The notes under the pieces were generated by a model. The model made no database searches. It saw nothing but the letters and a program-made list of their open reading frames with translations, and was not told the DNA's origin. The translations under genes and the position numbers were made by a program. A stretch of DNA of 64,000 bases, taken from Novipirellula caenicola (GTDB lineage: Bacteria > Planctomycetota > Planctomycetia > Pirellulales > Pirellulaceae). Positions 16,795 to 25,491 of the stretch are shown here, one piece after another (position 1 is the first letter of the stretch; the number at the start of each line of letters is the position of its first letter). The stretch covers positions 682,001-746,000 of the forward strand of contig NZ_BAABRO010000002.1 of NCBI RefSeq assembly GCF_039545035.1, given 5' to 3'.

Positions 16795-17883
16795 TCAGGA
16801 GACCATCTCGGCTAGACGCCGGCTCGATCTTCGTCGCCATATGAATCCGTCCAGGACATAATGGGTAATTTGTGGCACGGCCAATAACGGAACCAATGCG
16901 ATATCGATCCCCTCGATGTTGCCCAAAGCACTGAAAACACTCGAGCCCCACAACCACGTTCGCTCTTGCCACATCCCGCTGTCCCAGAGCAATTCTTCGG
17001 CATAAGCCAGCAGCCACACGAGCCCCAAGAACTTGGCCACTCGCGTTGCAGCGGCTCGCTTTGGGTGCCCATCGGCCGAATCTGCCGAACGCCAGCGGTA
17101 CCAATAAACCAGCACCATGTAGGGCACGCCGTGGATGATCACGTTGGTCACGGTGAATGCGTAATCGGAATTCAATGCGATGATGCCTACATACCAGCAC
17201 AGCGCGGTCGAAAAAACCACGATATCCTTCCCCGGCGAAAATTGGCCTTTGACGACCCCACGGAAGATCGAACGCGCCGCATACGCGATCAGCGACGCCC
17301 AATACAACGGCGCGATCCCGATCGCAATGTCAACCGAAATCGTGGCGAAGTCACCTTCACGAAACCACCAAAAACGGCGAGGTAGATGCGTGTGCCAATA
17401 AACCAGCGGATAGATCGTCGCGAGATAAATGGCGCTGGCGTCGATCCACCACCCGATCCGGCTCGTCTCGCCCCCGCGAGACCGATACAGTGCGACCCAG
17501 CCGTATTGTTGACGAATGAAGTGGAACACCGCCAAATACGCAAGTGCTCGCCAAAACCCCACGACGCTTTCGCTGTAAATGGCCCAGCTTATGACAAACG
17601 CCAACACCGGTGTTAACCCATACAACCAGGGACGACGACGCAGTTCGGCACGATCAAAATAGACGCGAAACCCTGTGGCGTAGACATGGGCGACATCAAT
17701 CAACAAGATCGCCACGATCCAGGCCCACTCAGGCGTGTCCGAATGCAACCAACCGAACGGAATGCCAATCGCCAATAGCGCAAACGCAATCAGGGCGCTG
17801 CCCAAGAACGCAAGCAAATCCACCCGCGGCGAAAATAGCCAAGGGATCGATTCGCCGCTCGCTTGTTCGGACACCGTGACCAT
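16795..17883 (-). CDS. Polytopic membrane protein of unknown function
   Basis: About 362 residues with roughly eight hydrophobic segments. It carries scattered histidine motifs in or near membrane segments: DVAHVYATGF, FHFIRQQYGW, YWHTHLPRR, IHGVPYM and THYVLDGFIWR. Such spaced histidines could bind a metal, as in membrane desaturase or hydroxylase-like proteins, but no diagnostic HxxHH box is present. ATG 17883 follows the stop of the FAD oxidase by a few bases (a GTG at 17886 is also possible), so it is the last gene of the polyamine-related cluster. Function not recognised. Confidence 0.75.
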   Translation of the reverse strand: MVTVSEQASGESIPWLFSPRVDLLAFLGSALIAFALLAIGIPFGWLHSDTPEWAWIVAILLIDVAHVYATGFRVYFDRAELRRRPWLYGLTPVLAFVISWAIYSESVVGFWRALAYLAVFHFIRQQYGWVALYRSRGGETSRIGWWIDASAIYLATIYPLVYWHTHLPRRFWWFREGDFATISVDIAIGIAPLYWASLIAYAARSIFRGVVKGQFSPGKDIVVFSTALCWYVGIIALNSDYAFTVTNVIIHGVPYMVLVYWYRWRSADSADGHPKRAAATRVAKFLGLVWLLAYAEELLWDSGMWQERTWLWGSSVFSALGNIEGIDIALVPLLAVPQITHYVLDGFIWRRRSSRRLAEMVS

Positions 17884-17887
17884 CACC

Positions 17888-19552
17888 TTACAATAGCGAC
17901 TCGAAAGGATGGTTTTGTTTGGCCAGCACTTCTTCGGCCGCCCGCACGCCGTGATAAAAAGCCTCTTCCATCAATGCGACCCCACTGAGATCGGTCCCGG
18001 CGAAATGCAGGTTGCCGATCGGTTTGGACGCCTGTCGCCGGTCATCACTGAATACAAACCCAGGCCGAGGCTGGATCATCGCATGCCCCCACCGCATGAT
18101 ATCGATGCGAGCGATCAACGAAGCGATCTCGGGATGCGGACGCGACAAGTCGGCCATCACAATCTCGGCCCAATCGGACCATGTCATCCCCAGCAACTGT
18201 TGGCGTGAAAGCTTGCCTTCGTGCTGCGTCAGCGGATAGTACCACGTCAACACAGTGGCCCCGTGATCGAGTCCCGTTTGATGGGTCGACGTCACGTAGC
18301 CGAGCGACTTACTTTCGTAGATCACATTGTCCCAGCACATCGGCATGCCGTCTTCTTGTGGACGGTCACGCAGATGAACATTCGCCACCACCCATGAACC
18401 GTACCAAAAGGACCGAGTCGATCGATCGGCGATCCGCTGAAAATCGCGGATCAAATAGGGTGCCAAAAATTGCGGAGCAGCAAAGACAACGTGCTCGGCA
18501 TCGTAGTTGACGCTGTGATCCGCGACGCTGTCCCACGCGGTGATCTTCGCGGCGTCGTTCTCCGCTGGATCGAGCTGGATGTCACAAACGGCGGTTGCAG
18601 GTCGCAGATGATCCTGCACGCGATTGACAAAATGCTTGACAAAGCGACCGTTTCCCTCTGGCCACGTCATCACATCCTGAGTCGATGTGCTGGTCGTTTG
18701 TGCTCGCGACGCGAAATAGAAAATTCCGGCCCATGCACTCGTCTGATCGGTCGTCAATCCATAGTCATCGCGGCACGAATAATCAACGAGCCATCGCAAT
18801 CGCGGCGACGAAAAATCATGCTCGTCCATCCACTGCTGCATCGAAATTTGATCCAACGATCTAATCACATCACCATCGGATGCCGTCGCGATAGGAATCG
18901 CAAACATCCTTCGGCCTTGATCGTCGCGGCGGGCAACCCAGGCGTCGATTTCGGCCTGGAACCTCTTTAGCTGATGCAGATCCTCGGCAGACGCACCCGA
19001 ATAGGGATACAGTCCCTCGATCCATTCACCGTCGACGAACACACGTTCTTCGGGGTCGCGGCACAGGTACTGCTCCGCGACTTGTGGTGAACCGTCATCG
19101 TTTTTGCCCACCACCACGCTCATCTCTTCGAGCAGCGTCAGCAACGCCCGATTCTCTTTCATCGGCGCGGGCACATAGTGGGCTCCCCAGGGGAACTCGA
19201 ACGCTGGGGTTTGTCCGCTGCGTGACGTGCCACCAAAGACCTTTTCAATTTCAAGCAGACGAAAATCCTCGAACCCCGCTTGCTTCAAACGCCAAGCCGT
19301 CGACAGCCCCGCGATACCGCCCCCCACGATCAACACGTCCACATGCTCGCTGGCACTCGGATCAAAAACCGGGCGCCATCCGTCACGAATGCGGTGCCCC
19401 ACCGAGAGGTCGGGACTCAGCAATTCGCCCTCCGGTGGCAGCGATTGCCGAGAACATCCAACCGTTGCGGCGACACCGGATCCAAGCAACAGCGTCATCA
19501 GATCGCGACGATTTAACATCGGGGGCGAATCGCTCACTCGCTGCGACTCCAT
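17888..19552 (-). CDS. FAD-dependent amine oxidase-like protein with Tat/lipoprotein leader
   Basis: The N-terminus has [21 protein letters not shown]: a twin-arginine-like motif and a lipobox-like Cys at residue 33, suggesting export and anchoring. A Rossmann FAD-binding motif [15 protein letters not shown] sits at about 73-87, followed by GGTSRSG, a flavin-containing amine oxidase feature, and a C-terminal [26 protein letters not shown] motif that closes the FAD site. It overlaps the SpeE-like gene by 19 bases. Family knowledge suggests oxidation of amines or carotenoid-like substrates; the neighbouring polyamine genes make a polyamine substrate an attractive but unproven idea. Confidence 0.8.
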   Translation of the reverse strand: MESQRVSDSPPMLNRRDLMTLLLGSGVAATVGCSRQSLPPEGELLSPDLSVGHRIRDGWRPVFDPSASEHVDVLIVGGGIAGLSTAWRLKQAGFEDFRLLEIEKVFGGTSRSGQTPAFEFPWGAHYVPAPMKENRALLTLLEEMSVVVGKNDDGSPQVAEQYLCRDPEERVFVDGEWIEGLYPYSGASAEDLHQLKRFQAEIDAWVARRDDQGRRMFAIPIATASDGDVIRSLDQISMQQWMDEHDFSSPRLRWLVDYSCRDDYGLTTDQTSAWAGIFYFASRAQTTSTSTQDVMTWPEGNGRFVKHFVNRVQDHLRPATAVCDIQLDPAENDAAKITAWDSVADHSVNYDAEHVVFAAPQFLAPYLIRDFQRIADRSTRSFWYGSWVVANVHLRDRPQEDGMPMCWDNVIYESKSLGYVTSTHQTGLDHGATVLTWYYPLTQHEGKLSRQQLLGMTWSDWAEIVMADLSRPHPEIASLIARIDIMRWGHAMIQPRPGFVFSDDRRQASKPIGNLHFAGTDLSGVALMEEAFYHGVRAAEEVLAKQNHPFESLL

Positions 19553-21057
19553 TCTTGGTCGTAATAACGCACAAGCGCCTGATTGTTCAATCGGTTCAAC
19601 TCGGTTTGCATCGGCTGGATATCCGATGGCAAATCAAACATCGCCTTGAACTGCGATGGATTCAGAAACCGCAGCTCGCCCACCGCATCGGACAACTCGG
19701 CCGGAGCCCCGTCGGACGGCGTCATCGTGGCATAGGCGAATCCCCAAACACCAAACGAAGGAACCGACGCGCAATACGGAATCGCATCAAACCCCGTTGC
19801 TTTGAGCGTGTTGAGAACGCACCAATACGAATTCGGCGCGACCAACGGCGAGGTGCACTGGATGCTAATCCGAGCCGAATCGCTCAGATGTTGTTTCAAC
19901 ATTTGAAAAAATCGACTTGTGTACAATTTCCCCACCGAATAGCCGCTGGGGTCGGGAAAGTCGATGACCGCGACATCAAATTGTTGTTTCGTGTCGCGTA
20001 CCCAGATGAATGCATCTTGATTGATGACCGTGACTCGCGGATCGAGCAACGCACCTCGATTCAAATCGACCATCAAACCAAACGTTTTGGCAAGCGAGGT
20101 GATTTCCGGATCAATATCGACCAGCGTTACCGTTTCAACGGACGGGTATTTGAGAATTTCGCGAACCGCCAGTCCGTCGCCGCCGCCGAGCACGAGCACA
20201 TGTTTCGGATCCACCGCCGCCGACATGACCGGGTGCACCAAGGCTTCGTGATAGCGGTATTCGTCGGCCGAATTAAACTGCAAATGCCCATTCAAATGCA
20301 GCTGAAACCCTTGTTGGTTCTGCGTGACAACGATTCGTTGGTAAGGCGTTTGTTTGGCGTAGACAATCGGATGCGACAACATCCTTTCCTCGGCGATCGT
20401 GGTCAACGAATCCGCCTTGATGAATCCGACGACCAAAAGCCCCACCACCAAGACCGCGCGTCCACGCAGCCCCCCGAGTCCTTTGCTGCTTAAAATCGGC
20501 CGCAGCAAATAGGTGCCCCATAAACCGACCAGTGCGTTCAAGATGCCAAATAGCAGCGAGGTTCGCACCAAACCTAATTGCGGCACCAACAAGATCGGAA
20601 ACAACAGCGAGGCAAGCAGCGCACCGATGTAATCAAACGTCAGCACACGAGAAACCAGGTCGCTGAAATCGAGATGTTCTTTCAAAATCCGCATCAGTAG
20701 CGGCAGTTCGAGCCCGACCAAGGTGCCAATCAGAAGCACAAGCCCAAACAGCGAGACTCGAAACCACTCGATCCATGCAAACGCGACAAACAAAAACGGA
20801 GCCGACAAACCGCCCACCAGTGCAAGGGCCAGCTCGACTTCGATAAACGTTTTCGCCAGTTTTTCTTCGATGTACTGCGACAACCACGATCCGATCCCAA
20901 GCGCCGACAAGTAGACGCCAATCACCAGCGAAAACTGAGTGACCGAATCGCCCAACAAGTAGCTGGCCAGCGTCCCGGCAAGCAATTCGTAGATCAGCCC
21001 GCAGGTCGCAATGACGAGCACGTTGAGATACAGCAAGGCGAGCGGAGCACGATTCAT
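19534..21057 (-). CDS. speE: Membrane-anchored spermidine synthase-like protein
   Basis: The first about 215 residues form seven or so transmembrane helices. The C-terminal half is a spermidine synthase-type methyltransferase fold with [16 protein letters not shown] near 287, [22 protein letters not shown], and [24 protein letters not shown], the aminopropyltransferase signature. It would transfer an aminopropyl group from decarboxylated AdoMet to an amine acceptor; the membrane domain suggests a membrane-linked or exported product. SpeD is encoded upstream in the same run. It starts 9 bases after the DUF350 gene and overlaps the oxidase. The gene symbol reflects family, not a proven substrate. 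Confidence 0.85.
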   Translation of the reverse strand: MNRAPLALLYLNVLVIATCGLIYELLAGTLASYLLGDSVTQFSLVIGVYLSALGIGSWLSQYIEEKLAKTFIEVELALALVGGLSAPFLFVAFAWIEWFRVSLFGLVLLIGTLVGLELPLLMRILKEHLDFSDLVSRVLTFDYIGALLASLLFPILLVPQLGLVRTSLLFGILNALVGLWGTYLLRPILSSKGLGGLRGRAVLVVGLLVVGFIKADSLTTIAEERMLSHPIVYAKQTPYQRIVVTQNQQGFQLHLNGHLQFNSADEYRYHEALVHPVMSAAVDPKHVLVLGGGDGLAVREILKYPSVETVTLVDIDPEITSLAKTFGLMVDLNRGALLDPRVTVINQDAFIWVRDTKQQFDVAVIDFPDPSGYSVGKLYTSRFFQMLKQHLSDSARISIQCTSPLVAPNSYWCVLNTLKATGFDAIPYCASVPSFGVWGFAYATMTPSDGAPAELSDAVGELRFLNPSQFKAMFDLPSDIQPMQTELNRLNNQALVRYYDQEWSRSE

Positions 21058-21066
21058 CGACGTTGT

Positions 21067-21330
21067 TTAACCCAGAATCGCGGCGGCAATGATCACCGAA
21101 ATCCCCAACACAATCGCACCGACGATCGTCGCCAACGCTTGATTGTGGTCCTCTTCGATTTCCTTGACGATCGAAAATGGAGTCAACTTTTCCATGATCC
21201 ACAACGACGCGAACAAAACCAAGATCCCGACGACTGCGAACAAAATCGCAGCGACGAGGTGAACTCCTAATAAATTCATCGAACTCTCCGCCGCTTGCGC
21301 GGTGACCAACAACAACGAATGCATACTCAT
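21067..21330 (-). CDS. DUF350 membrane protein
   Basis: An 87-residue protein from ATG 21330, with two hydrophobic helices: VHLVAAILFAVVGILVLFASLW and LATIVGAIVLGISVIIAAAIL. They flank a conserved acidic loop (EKLTPFSIVKEIEEDHNQALA) that marks DUF350 (YjfL-like). One copy of the unit is present; many family members carry two. A longer frame reaches 21450 but would overlap the small upstream gene. Such proteins recur next to polyamine-synthesis, DUF4178 and SPFH/PspA genes, suggesting a membrane role. Confidence 0.8.
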   Translation of the reverse strand: MSMHSLLLVTAQAAESSMNLLGVHLVAAILFAVVGILVLFASLWIMEKLTPFSIVKEIEEDHNQALATIVGAIVLGISVIIAAAILG

Positions 21331-21344
21331 TTGAATTCCCAACA

Positions 21345-21530
21345 CTATTTCCCGCCTCCCCAAGAACCACCGTACGATCGACCATAGCCGCCGCCGGACA
21401 CTCGCCCGGCCGCAAACCCATCTACAAATCCAAGGTTGGGCGCCTGCCAACCTTTAGCCGCCGCAACCGAATACCATGCGCAAACGCTCATTCCAAAACT
21501 GAGGTAAATGATGAGCATTACTTTTTTCAT
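21345..21530 (-). CDS. Small Gly-rich exported protein
   Basis: A 61-residue protein: a hydrophobic leader (about 3-24, MLIIYLSFGMSVCAWYSVAA) resembling a signal peptide, then a short tail ending in a Gly/Ser/Tyr-rich stretch (GRVSGGGYGRSYGGSWGGGK). It starts with ATG preceded by GAGAATGG and ends 14 bases before the DUF350 start, in the middle of the cluster. No family recognised; its position and exported, Gly-rich character argue that it is real. Confidence 0.6.
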   Translation of the reverse strand: MKKVMLIIYLSFGMSVCAWYSVAAAKGWQAPNLGFVDGFAAGRVSGGGYGRSYGGSWGGGK

Positions 21531-21601
21531 AATCCATTCTCTTTGGCAAACGAGCCGATTCCACCGAGTTTTGTGAGCCTTCGTTTATTTAAATGCTTTG
21601 C

Positions 21602-23134
21602 TTAATCGCTGCTGGCGTAGGGGTTGTAATCGCTTTCGGACCAGCGTTGCCGCTCAAAGTTGTGGGCATAAAAGTGGAACGCAATGATTGGCAACGAAAC
21701 AAACAACATCGCATAAAACGTCATCCAACCATCGGCACGCATGATGAACACAAGTTGGACCAACAGGATCAGTCCCAGAAAGCCAGCCCAGCTCAGATAG
21801 AACGATTTCCCTAATTTCGGACCTGGCTGCATCGGCCCCACGCCCCAAGGACGCCGAACCCCAGAGATTCCAAATGCCGCTTCGATCTGTTCAGCGTACA
21901 AGTAGGTGCCCTGCGAGACGTTGCGTTCCTCGGACGATTTAGTTTTTGATTCTTCGATCGACAACATCTTCGGCGGCGAGATGTAGTCCGCCGTTTGCAC
22001 CGCATCGCCCACCGTGACTCGCCAATAAAACTCGCCCACCACGTACCGCACATACGCCGTTCCGCGATCGAAAATGCGATACGAATCGCCATTGTAAGTC
22101 ACACGGTTTCCAAACGTACTCCCCATGTACGACGCGGGCTCGACGAACGACCAATGGTTCTGGTTTTCCACCAACCAACGGAACCCGAGTTTGTGATTGT
22201 GCAGCAAGTACTCGGTCCATGGATACGTTTTGCCTTCGTACAAGGCAAAGCGTTCCATGATTCCAATCACGGTGTATTGGTCGCCAAAGAACTTGCCCTC
22301 GCTGCCAATCGGAACGACTGGATAGATCTCTTTGGCCTTTAGCGTTTGCAGGTAGGCAAGTTTGCCGTGATTGGCATCCAGCAGCGAATGGCAATTTTGG
22401 CAGGTCACACGCTCGGTCTCATCGGGCGTCCGCAGCAACAACGTTCCACCACAATGCGGGCAGTTCAACTGCAGCGCCGCAACCGGCAATTTTTCGCTTT
22501 CCGGATCGGCTCCGCTGGTGTCGACGCCCAAATCGGCCAACAAGATTTCTTTGCCGATATACACGCTCGTTCGCTCGCCATATTCGAGCGTTGCAAACGT
22601 CCCTTCGAGTCCTTGCAAATCAACGAACTTGTGGTCGGCGCCGGGATGCACCGCCCACGGAATTTCGCCTTCGGCAGCCGCCACCGACGCAATCCCTTTC
22701 TCGCGAACCGAAAACTGGCTGCGTCCAAGTTCCACCTGACCGCCGAGCGTCAGCGAATCGTATTCAGGCAATTTGATTTTGCTTGTGAGTTCGCGTTCGA
22801 ACATCAAGTAAAACTTGCCTTGCGCCTCGGTCAACCATCCCCACTTTTCGCCTGGGAACACCAAATACCATTCGTCCCAAATGCCACCGGCGGGATGCGA
22901 ATAACGGACGCGACCCGAAATATAGAATCCGCGTTTATTGAATGTTCCTGATAATCCAAGACGCAGTCCCGAGTTGGTTTCACCCACGTCGGCAACCTTG
23001 CCGAAATCTGCAACCTCTTTGTCGCCTCGCGCTACGGCGGTTTGACAAAAGTCACAAATCGTGACCAGCGATGAACCGGTTTTGAATTCGACGGGGCCAC
23101 CACACGATGGACATGCTGCGCTGCGATGCTTCAT
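21602..23134 (-). CDS. DUF4178 protein with zinc ribbons
   Basis: A 510-residue protein with an N-terminal zinc ribbon (CPSCGG...CDFC at 8-31), a DUF4178 domain (about 55-210), a second Cys pair set (CPHCGG...CQNC, about 225-247), a second DUF4178-type domain (about 265-400, with YTVIG, W.EYLLH), and two C-terminal transmembrane helices. Its ATG overlaps the speD stop by 4 bases. DUF4178 proteins are of unknown function and co-occur with DUF350 and polyamine genes; the soluble domains probably face the cytoplasm. Confidence 0.85.
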   Translation of the reverse strand: MKHRSAACPSCGGPVEFKTGSSLVTICDFCQTAVARGDKEVADFGKVADVGETNSGLRLGLSGTFNKRGFYISGRVRYSHPAGGIWDEWYLVFPGEKWGWLTEAQGKFYLMFERELTSKIKLPEYDSLTLGGQVELGRSQFSVREKGIASVAAAEGEIPWAVHPGADHKFVDLQGLEGTFATLEYGERTSVYIGKEILLADLGVDTSGADPESEKLPVAALQLNCPHCGGTLLLRTPDETERVTCQNCHSLLDANHGKLAYLQTLKAKEIYPVVPIGSEGKFFGDQYTVIGIMERFALYEGKTYPWTEYLLHNHKLGFRWLVENQNHWSFVEPASYMGSTFGNRVTYNGDSYRIFDRGTAYVRYVVGEFYWRVTVGDAVQTADYISPPKMLSIEESKTKSSEERNVSQGTYLYAEQIEAAFGISGVRRPWGVGPMQPGPKLGKSFYLSWAGFLGLILLVQLVFIMRADGWMTFYAMLFVSLPIIAFHFYAHNFERQRWSESDYNPYASSD

Positions 23135-23625
23135 CCCTGCTCTCGCTGTACATTGTCACTGACGACATCATTGGCAGCGTGATCGCAGCGATGGGTGGTC
23201 CTCGCTGGATCCGCCGCATGGTTACCTCGCACGACCTTTCGCAGCACCACCTCGCTAGCATGCAGACGCGTCGCCAATTGCTGTTTCCAATCCCATGCCG
23301 GGCGATCGCTGCAGCAATACAGATTAAAGGTAGCCAAGCGATGCTCGGGATAGGTATGGCAAGCGAGATGCGATTCGCTAAGCATGTACATCGCCGTGAC
23401 GCCGCCGTGGCCAGGAAAGGCATGCTGCTGTGGCTCGCCGACGACTCGCAACCCGAGTTCGGCAACCACATCGCGGCAAATGCCCCCGACGATTTCAAGA
23501 TTTCGCAACGCCGCCTCGCTGCATCCATACGCATCCACGATCCACTCGGTCCCCACCCGTGCCGACACGGCAAGCGGTTGATCGAACTTCGGAATGGATG
23601 GCACGTCGTGCGCTGCGGTTTTCAT
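23131..23625 (-). CDS. speD: S-adenosylmethionine decarboxylase proenzyme
   Basis: A 164-residue single-chain bacterial AdoMet decarboxylase. The motif LSESHLACHTYPEH contains the Glu-Ser autocleavage site that generates the pyruvoyl group, and HAFPGHGGVTAMYML precedes it as in class 1B enzymes. It supplies decarboxylated AdoMet for the SpeE-like protein encoded downstream. The C-terminal tail (VRGNHAADPARTTHRCD...) is longer than usual. ATGA overlap with the DUF4178 gene shows translational coupling. The upstream region holds a large imperfect hairpin, and the cluster's promoter is not clear. Confidence 0.9.
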   Translation of the reverse strand: MKTAAHDVPSIPKFDQPLAVSARVGTEWIVDAYGCSEAALRNLEIVGGICRDVVAELGLRVVGEPQQHAFPGHGGVTAMYMLSESHLACHTYPEHRLATFNLYCCSDRPAWDWKQQLATRLHASEVVLRKVVRGNHAADPARTTHRCDHAANDVVSDNVQREQG

Positions 23626-23717
23626 GTTGCGAATCAGTGATGGTTTCTTGTTAGCGGAAGGACGTGAGCCCTTCGGTCTCGTTTGGACGTTTTGCTTGCG
23701 ACTGCGGGACGGCTTGC

Positions 23718-23860
23718 GGCCAATGCCATCTACTTTCGTCCCAAACGGGGTGTTTTTTATAGCGGTGCGGCGCGAGCCGCCCGTTAAAGATCGAACATTT
23801 TACTCGCCGCAACCGGGCGGCTTGCGCCGCATCGCTACTAAAGTAGATGGCATTGGGCAT
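23718..23860. repeat. Large nested inverted repeat in intergenic region
   Basis: An outer arm CCAATGCCATCTACTTT (starting about 23720) is repeated as its exact complement AAAGTAGATGGCATTGG (about 23841-23857). An inner arm TAGCGGTGCGGCGCGAGC plus CGCCCG (about 23760) pairs with CGGGCGGCTTGCGCCGCATCGCTA (about 23815-23838) with two mismatches. The whole spans about 140 bases and could fold as one long hairpin. A solo arm occurs at 2484-2530. It lies within the 23626-23935 gap between the SPFH gene and speD. No ORF inside; MITE-like by structure, but no flanking target duplication was recognised. Confidence 0.8.
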
Positions 23861-23935
23861 GTGCGGCGGCGGTTGTAAATCAAATTCTCGCGTTACCCGG
23901 TGCCTTATCGCCCACGCTCACAAGACCCGGCGGCC

Positions 23936-25048
23936 CTAGGCTGGCGGCGGTGGAGGTGGCGGGGTTGCCGCAGCAAAGAGGCTCGCTAATTGAGGCACCG
24001 TCGATGCCGCCGCCCAAGCTTGCATGCCTGCGGACCAAACCGCAGTGTCGGCTTTCACTTCGCCACTGCTGACCCCCGCGGCCATCTGTTGCATCGTAAA
24101 CGGGCCGCGGGTTTCTCCGTTCACCGCGATATGCCACGCGACCGATGGAGGCGGCGGCGGTGGAGCACCGCCGGCCGCGGGTGCGGCAGCACCCATTTGC
24201 GGCATCATGCGGTTGGCCATGGCGAACCCCATCCCCAACCCCATTCCCTCGGCAGCACCTCCGCCGCCTGGGTTTTCTGCGGCAGCCGTCATCGCTTGTC
24301 CCATCTGGTACTGCTGGAAACGATTCATATCGCCGATCACGCCCATACTGGTACGCGTGTCGAGCGCTTTTTCGACCGCTTCGGGAAGCGAAATATTGAC
24401 GACAATCAACTGGGGACAATCGAGTCCATACTCATCGTCGATCTGCTCTACCACCTCGGCTCGCACCGCCGCGGCAATCTCTTGGTAACGCGACGCAAGA
24501 TCGAGTGCGGGGATGTTTAGTTTGCCGATCACATCGGAAAACGACGACGTGATCATCGAACGCAGCAGCCCGGTGATCTCGTCCGATTGGAAATCACCAT
24601 CGGTACCAACAATCTCGCGAAGCAACGCTTTGGGTTCGATCGCTTTGAGCGCATAGGTTCCAAAGGCTCGAATCCGAATCGGCCCGAACTCGGAATCCCG
24701 CATCATGATCGGGTTAGGTGTCCCCCATTTCAGATCGGTGATTTGCCGAGTGCTAACAAAATAGACTTCGGCTTTGAATGGACTTTCGAATCCATATTTC
24801 CAACTTGCCAACGTCGTCATGATCGGCATGTTTTGAGTCGTCAACTCGTAATGCCCCGGCTGATACAAGTCCGCGATCTCGCCATCGTGCACCAACACCG
24901 CGACTTGCCCAGGACGGACGATCAGATGAGCCCCATTTTTGATTTCATTGTTGTAGCGAGGGAACCGCCAAACCAAGGTGTGGTTGGAATCATCGATCCA
25001 TTCGATGATGTCGATCAGTTCGCCACGAAGCTTGTCAAAGAGTCCCAT
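23936..25048 (-). CDS. SPFH-domain protein with C-terminal GYF-like domain
   Basis: A 370-residue protein from ATG 25048 (a longer frame exists). It starts GLFDKLRGELIDIIEW as in the SPFH/virion-core proteins related to B. subtilis YdjI, followed by an SPFH domain (about 25-240). A Gly/Met/Ala-rich linker with poly-Pro follows, then a GYF_2/DUF4339-type domain (WHIAVNGETRGPFTMQQMAAGVSSGEVKADTAVW, about 305-345) and a Pro-rich end. SPFH proteins scaffold membrane microdomains; GYF domains bind Pro-rich peptides. It lies upstream of speD in the same orientation, separated by 310 bases containing the large inverted repeat, so it may be a separate transcript of the same functional cluster. Confidence 0.85.
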   Translation of the reverse strand: MGLFDKLRGELIDIIEWIDDSNHTLVWRFPRYNNEIKNGAHLIVRPGQVAVLVHDGEIADLYQPGHYELTTQNMPIMTTLASWKYGFESPFKAEVYFVSTRQITDLKWGTPNPIMMRDSEFGPIRIRAFGTYALKAIEPKALLREIVGTDGDFQSDEITGLLRSMITSSFSDVIGKLNIPALDLASRYQEIAAAVRAEVVEQIDDEYGLDCPQLIVVNISLPEAVEKALDTRTSMGVIGDMNRFQQYQMGQAMTAAAENPGGGGAAEGMGLGMGFAMANRMMPQMGAAAPAAGGAPPPPPPSVAWHIAVNGETRGPFTMQQMAAGVSSGEVKADTAVWSAGMQAWAAASTVPQLASLFAAATPPPPPPPA

Positions 25049-25491
25049 GTGCCTACCGTGTATCAAACGAGATTGAAATAAGATGCGGAAAATCGGATGA
25101 CCGCGGGTTTCGAGGAAATTTTGCACCCTCGAACTGTCTTTCCCTGTTGGTTCGCTCCACCTCTAGCGGCTTTCGACGTCTAGCGGTTTCATTCTAACGG
25201 GCTACGCGTCATCAGCATACCATGAACACGCGGGCCAACCGGCCGCGCGTGCCCCAACGTTTGACTGGCACTGAAAAAATGGCGAAGGGGCGCAAAGAAA
25301 ATCGTTTTTTTGACTTGGTTGTCATCGGAGATCCCTCCAGTAACACGCCAGCGTAGCGGGCAACCATCGCCATGACGACAGCGTGGGTCGATGGTGGCCG
25401 ATACGGCGATGGATCCGCCACAAGTCAAGAAAGGTTATGATCAGAGCGAACGCTCTCTTGCAATGCCGTCATTCAATCGTCGGAAAAGACC
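25049..25491. other. Divergent intergenic region
   Basis: About 440 bases between the minus-strand SPFH gene and the plus-strand kinase gene. It contains direct repeats of TCTAGCGG followed by (C/T)TTTC (about 25162-25190). No gene, tRNA or clear promoter pair recognised. Confidence 0.4.

Noticed and set aside
16556-17302. Minus-strand frame running through the heptamer repeat with SPLPTPH repeats
   Set aside because: The peptide repeat is the direct translation of the heptamer array; the frame also overlaps the membrane-protein gene.
19084-20493. Long plus-strand frame (469 codons) opposite the SpeE and FAD oxidase genes
   Set aside because: It is antisense to two clear genes and consists of Arg/His/Pro-rich shadow sequence with no motif.
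23052-23640. Frames antisense to speD
   Set aside because: Overlap a clearly recognisable AdoMet decarboxylase; no independent evidence.
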